The notes beneath the pieces are model-generated. The model did not search any database. It was given only the letters and a program-made list of their open reading frames with translations, and was not told where the DNA came from. From OFTM10 sp964196195 (GTDB taxonomy: Bacteria; Actinomycetota; Acidimicrobiia; Acidimicrobiales; Aldehydirespiratoraceae): a stretch of DNA of 6,345 bases. Position 1 is the stretch's first letter, and every line of letters starts with the position of its first letter. Below are positions 4,808-6,345 of this stretch, piece by piece. The translations under genes were made by a program, and so were the position numbers. The stretch is taken from contig CAXMSE010000047.1 of assembly GCA_964196195.1 (NCBI GenBank), positions 1 to 6,345 on the forward strand. Reading direction: 5' to 3'.

Positions 4808-6265
4808 ATGCTGAACGACGACGAGATCCAGTCGATAATCGCCCGTGTCCAGGACAGGGTCGCGGGCACCGACGGCCCTGGTCGACAAGGCCAGGCTCTG
4901 CGAGCGGCCGACGATCTGGCCGGGGCCGACGCCCTGCTCGGCGACGGGATTCATCCCTCCATCACCACCGCGGTGGCGGCGGCGGGAGTGGCGTTCGGCG
5001 TCTATCAGGGCATGGGGCTCGAGTCTCGACGGGTGATCGTCGAGGCCATGCGGGCCGCGATGTTGCGAGAAGGCGAGCGCCTGGCCTACCTGGCCCATGC
5101 CGAAACCGGTCTGGGTCGACCCGACGACAAGATCCAGAAGAACCTGCTCGTCACCACGAAGACGTTGGGCCCCGAGGATCTGGAACCCCAAGCAGTCACC
5201 GGCGACCAGGGCATGACCGTCACCGAGTATGCGCCGTATGGCGTCATCGGTTCGATCACGCCCACCACCAATCCCACGTCGACGATCATTAACAACAGCA
5301 TCGCCATGCTCGCGGCGGGCAACGCCGTCACCTTCAACGTGCATCCCAGCGCGAAGTTGGTGTCGGTGGAGAACATCAAGCTTCTCAACAGGGCCATCGT
5401 GGGGGCCGGTGGGCCACCCGACCTCATCACCGCGGTGCCCAACCCCACGATCGAGTCGGCGAGAGAGCTGATGGCTCATCCCGATGTGAAGGTTCTGCTG
5501 GTCACCGGCGGCCCGGCGGTTGTCGGCGAGGCGCTGCGCACGCCGAAGAAGGCAATCGCGGCCGGTCCGGGCAACCCGCCGGCGGTGGTCGATCACACCG
5601 CCGACATCGACAAGGCGGCTCGCGACATCGTGCGAGGTGCTTCCTTCGACAACAACATCATCTGTGTCGACGAGAAGACCACGATCGTCGTCGACACCGT
5701 TGCCGATGCCTTGGTGCGGGGAATGGTGAGTGCAGGTGCGTACCGGCTGAAGGAGCACGAGCTCCGTCGCCTGGAGCGGGTGATCTTCAAGCAGATGGGT
5801 GCGCCCAACAAGCCGGGCGCGATCAATCCGGCGTGGATCGGCAAGAACGCATCTGATCTGCTCGGTGAGATCGGGGTGAGTGTCGAGGGCGACATCCGCT
5901 TGCTGGTTGCCGAGGTGCCCTCTGATCACAGCCTTGTCTGGACTGAGCAGATGATGCCGGTGATGCCGGTGGTGCGGGTCAAAGATGTCGACACCGCCAT
6001 CGATCTTGCGGTGCGTTCCGAGCACGGGTTCCGCCACACGGCTTCGATTCACTCCACCAACGTCGACACCATCACACGTATGGCTCGCGCCATGAATTGT
6101 TCGATCCTGGTGGCCAACGGCCCGAACTTCGCCGGGCTCGGCCATGGCGGCGAGGGTTTCACTTCCTTCTCGATCGCCAGTCCCACCGGTGAGGGCTTGT
6201 CGAGGCCTCGCACCTTCTCTCGCATCCGTCGGGTGGCAGTGGTGGGAGCGTTGCGAATTGTCTGA
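4808..6265 (+). CDS. CoA-acylating aldehyde dehydrogenase (PduP/EutE type) with encapsulation peptide
   Basis: Expected reaction: aldehyde + CoA + NAD+ to acyl-CoA + NADH; here probably acetaldehyde from DeoC to acetyl-CoA. It has 485 residues, close to PduP/EutE. Residues 1-20 (MLNDDEIQSIIARVQDRVAG) form an amphipathic helix. A Gly/Gln/Asp/Ala-rich linker to about 48 joins it to the enzyme, the encapsulation-peptide layout known from PduP. The core shows P-Y-G-V-I-G-S-I-T-P-T-T-N-P (143-156), L-V-T-G-G-P-A-V-V (231-239), A-G-P-G-N-P-P (252-258), catalytic Cys286 in D-N-N-I-I-C-V-D-E-K, E-Q-M-M-P-V-M-P-V (380-388) and G-H-G-G-E-G-F-T-S-F (445-454). Lack of the Glu general base of hydrolytic dehydrogenases fits the CoA-dependent branch. 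The ATG at 4808 is seven bases after the BMC-P stop with only a weak ribosome site, so coupling is likely. It overlaps the next gene by eight bases. Confidence 0.95.
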   Translation: MLNDDEIQSIIARVQDRVAGTDGPGRQGQALRAADDLAGADALLGDGIHPSITTAVAAAGVAFGVYQGMGLESRRVIVEAMRAAMLREGERLAYLAHAETGLGRPDDKIQKNLLVTTKTLGPEDLEPQAVTGDQGMTVTEYAPYGVIGSITPTTNPTSTIINNSIAMLAAGNAVTFNVHPSAKLVSVENIKLLNRAIVGAGGPPDLITAVPNPTIESARELMAHPDVKVLLVTGGPAVVGEALRTPKKAIAAGPGNPPAVVDHTADIDKAARDIVRGASFDNNIICVDEKTTIVVDTVADALVRGMVSAGAYRLKEHELRRLERVIFKQMGAPNKPGAINPAWIGKNASDLLGEIGVSVEGDIRLLVAEVPSDHSLVWTEQMMPVMPVVRVKDVDTAIDLAVRSEHGFRHTASIHSTNVDTITRMARAMNCSILVANGPNFAGLGHGGEGFTSFSIASPTGEGLSRPRTFSRIRRVAVVGALRIV

Positions 6266-6345
6266 CCTCGCTGATCGTTTCGATCCGGCCCTCGGGCTAC
6301 TCGAGTTCTCGTCGATCACCGCTGGCATCGTCGCCGGCGACGCCA
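6258..6345 (+). CDS. Second BMC-domain shell protein, N-terminal fragment (likely BMC-T)
   Basis: Twenty-nine codons are visible before the right edge. From TTG at 6258 the product reads (M)SDLADRFDPALGLLEF followed by S-S-I-T-A-G-I-V-A-G-D-A. P-A-L-G-L-L-E-F-x-S-I-x-x-G-I-x-x-G-D-A is the opening strand and helix of a BMC domain. The pre-strand extension 'D-R-F-D' and lack of an M-x-A-L-G start resemble single-layer BMC-T tiles such as the Haliangium ochraceum T1 protein. GGGAG at 6244-6248 lies nine bases before the TTG, and there is no in-frame ATG or GTG nearby, so TTG is the best visible start. It overlaps the aldehyde dehydrogenase by eight bases. The number of BMC domains cannot be seen; a BMC-H with an N-terminal extension is the alternative. 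Confidence 0.75.
   Translation, partial: MSDLADRFDPALGLLEFSSITAGIVAGDA

Noticed and set aside
4745..6328. Minus-strand open frame of 527 codons opposite the aldehyde dehydrogenase
   Set aside because: The product is rich in His, Arg, Asp and Gly with no domain pattern, as expected for an antisense frame in high-GC DNA. The plus strand encodes a complete, well-conserved dehydrogenase.
1..6345. CRISPR arrays, tRNA/rRNA genes, insertion sequences, riboswitches
   Set aside because: I looked for direct repeats with regular spacing, cloverleaf-like elements, transposase motifs and terminal inverted repeats on both strands and saw none. All long stretches are explained by coding genes.

Overview
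The window is GC-rich and densely coded. It carries most of a bacterial microcompartment (BMC) operon, with three unrelated housekeeping-type genes to its left. High GC, a preference for GTC/CTC/GCC-type codons, GTG and TTG starts, apparently leaderless genes and DUF2889/DUF2461 neighbours fit an actinobacterium, perhaps of the Acidimicrobiia. That placement is an inference; no rRNA or marker gene is present.

Left part (1-2019). A DUF2889-type gene runs off the left edge on the minus strand. Divergent from it is an endonuclease/exonuclease/phosphatase (EEP) family protein on the plus strand. Convergent with that is a DUF2461 (TIGR02453-type) protein on the minus strand. None has an obvious link to the microcompartment. 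The 161-bp convergent gap holds no convincing terminator.

Right part (2020-6345). A 90-bp divergent spacer holds a candidate -10 box (TAGGAT). It also holds a six-codon upstream ORF whose stop overlaps the first start codon of the operon. The plus-strand operon then reads: RpiB-type sugar-phosphate isomerase; DeoC-type deoxyribose-phosphate aldolase; BMC-T shell protein of the gated, double-stacked trimer kind; BMC-H hexamer; BMC-P (EutN/CcmL) pentamer; CoA-acylating aldehyde dehydrogenase; and the first 29 codons of a second BMC-T-like protein, cut by the right edge. Genes overlap or lie within a few bases of each other, except for a 56-base AT-richer leader before BMC-H.

How the parts fit. 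The RpiB + DeoC + aldehyde dehydrogenase set is the signature of the class that BMC-locus surveys call sugar-phosphate utilizing (SPU). That class is known mostly from bioinformatics. All three enzymes carry an N-terminal amphipathic helix plus flexible linker absent from their non-compartment relatives, which is the hallmark of an encapsulation peptide. The simplest route is 2-deoxyribose 5-phosphate split by DeoC to glyceraldehyde 3-phosphate and acetaldehyde, with acetaldehyde trapped in the shell and oxidised to acetyl-CoA. RpiB is the puzzle. It cannot use deoxyribose 5-phosphate as an aldose-ketose isomerase substrate, and its two key isomerisation residues are replaced (Cys to Asp, Thr to Ala) while the ring-opening Asp/His pair is kept. 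No cofactor-recycling enzyme, phosphotransacylase, kinase, transporter or regulator is seen in the window; any would have to lie downstream.
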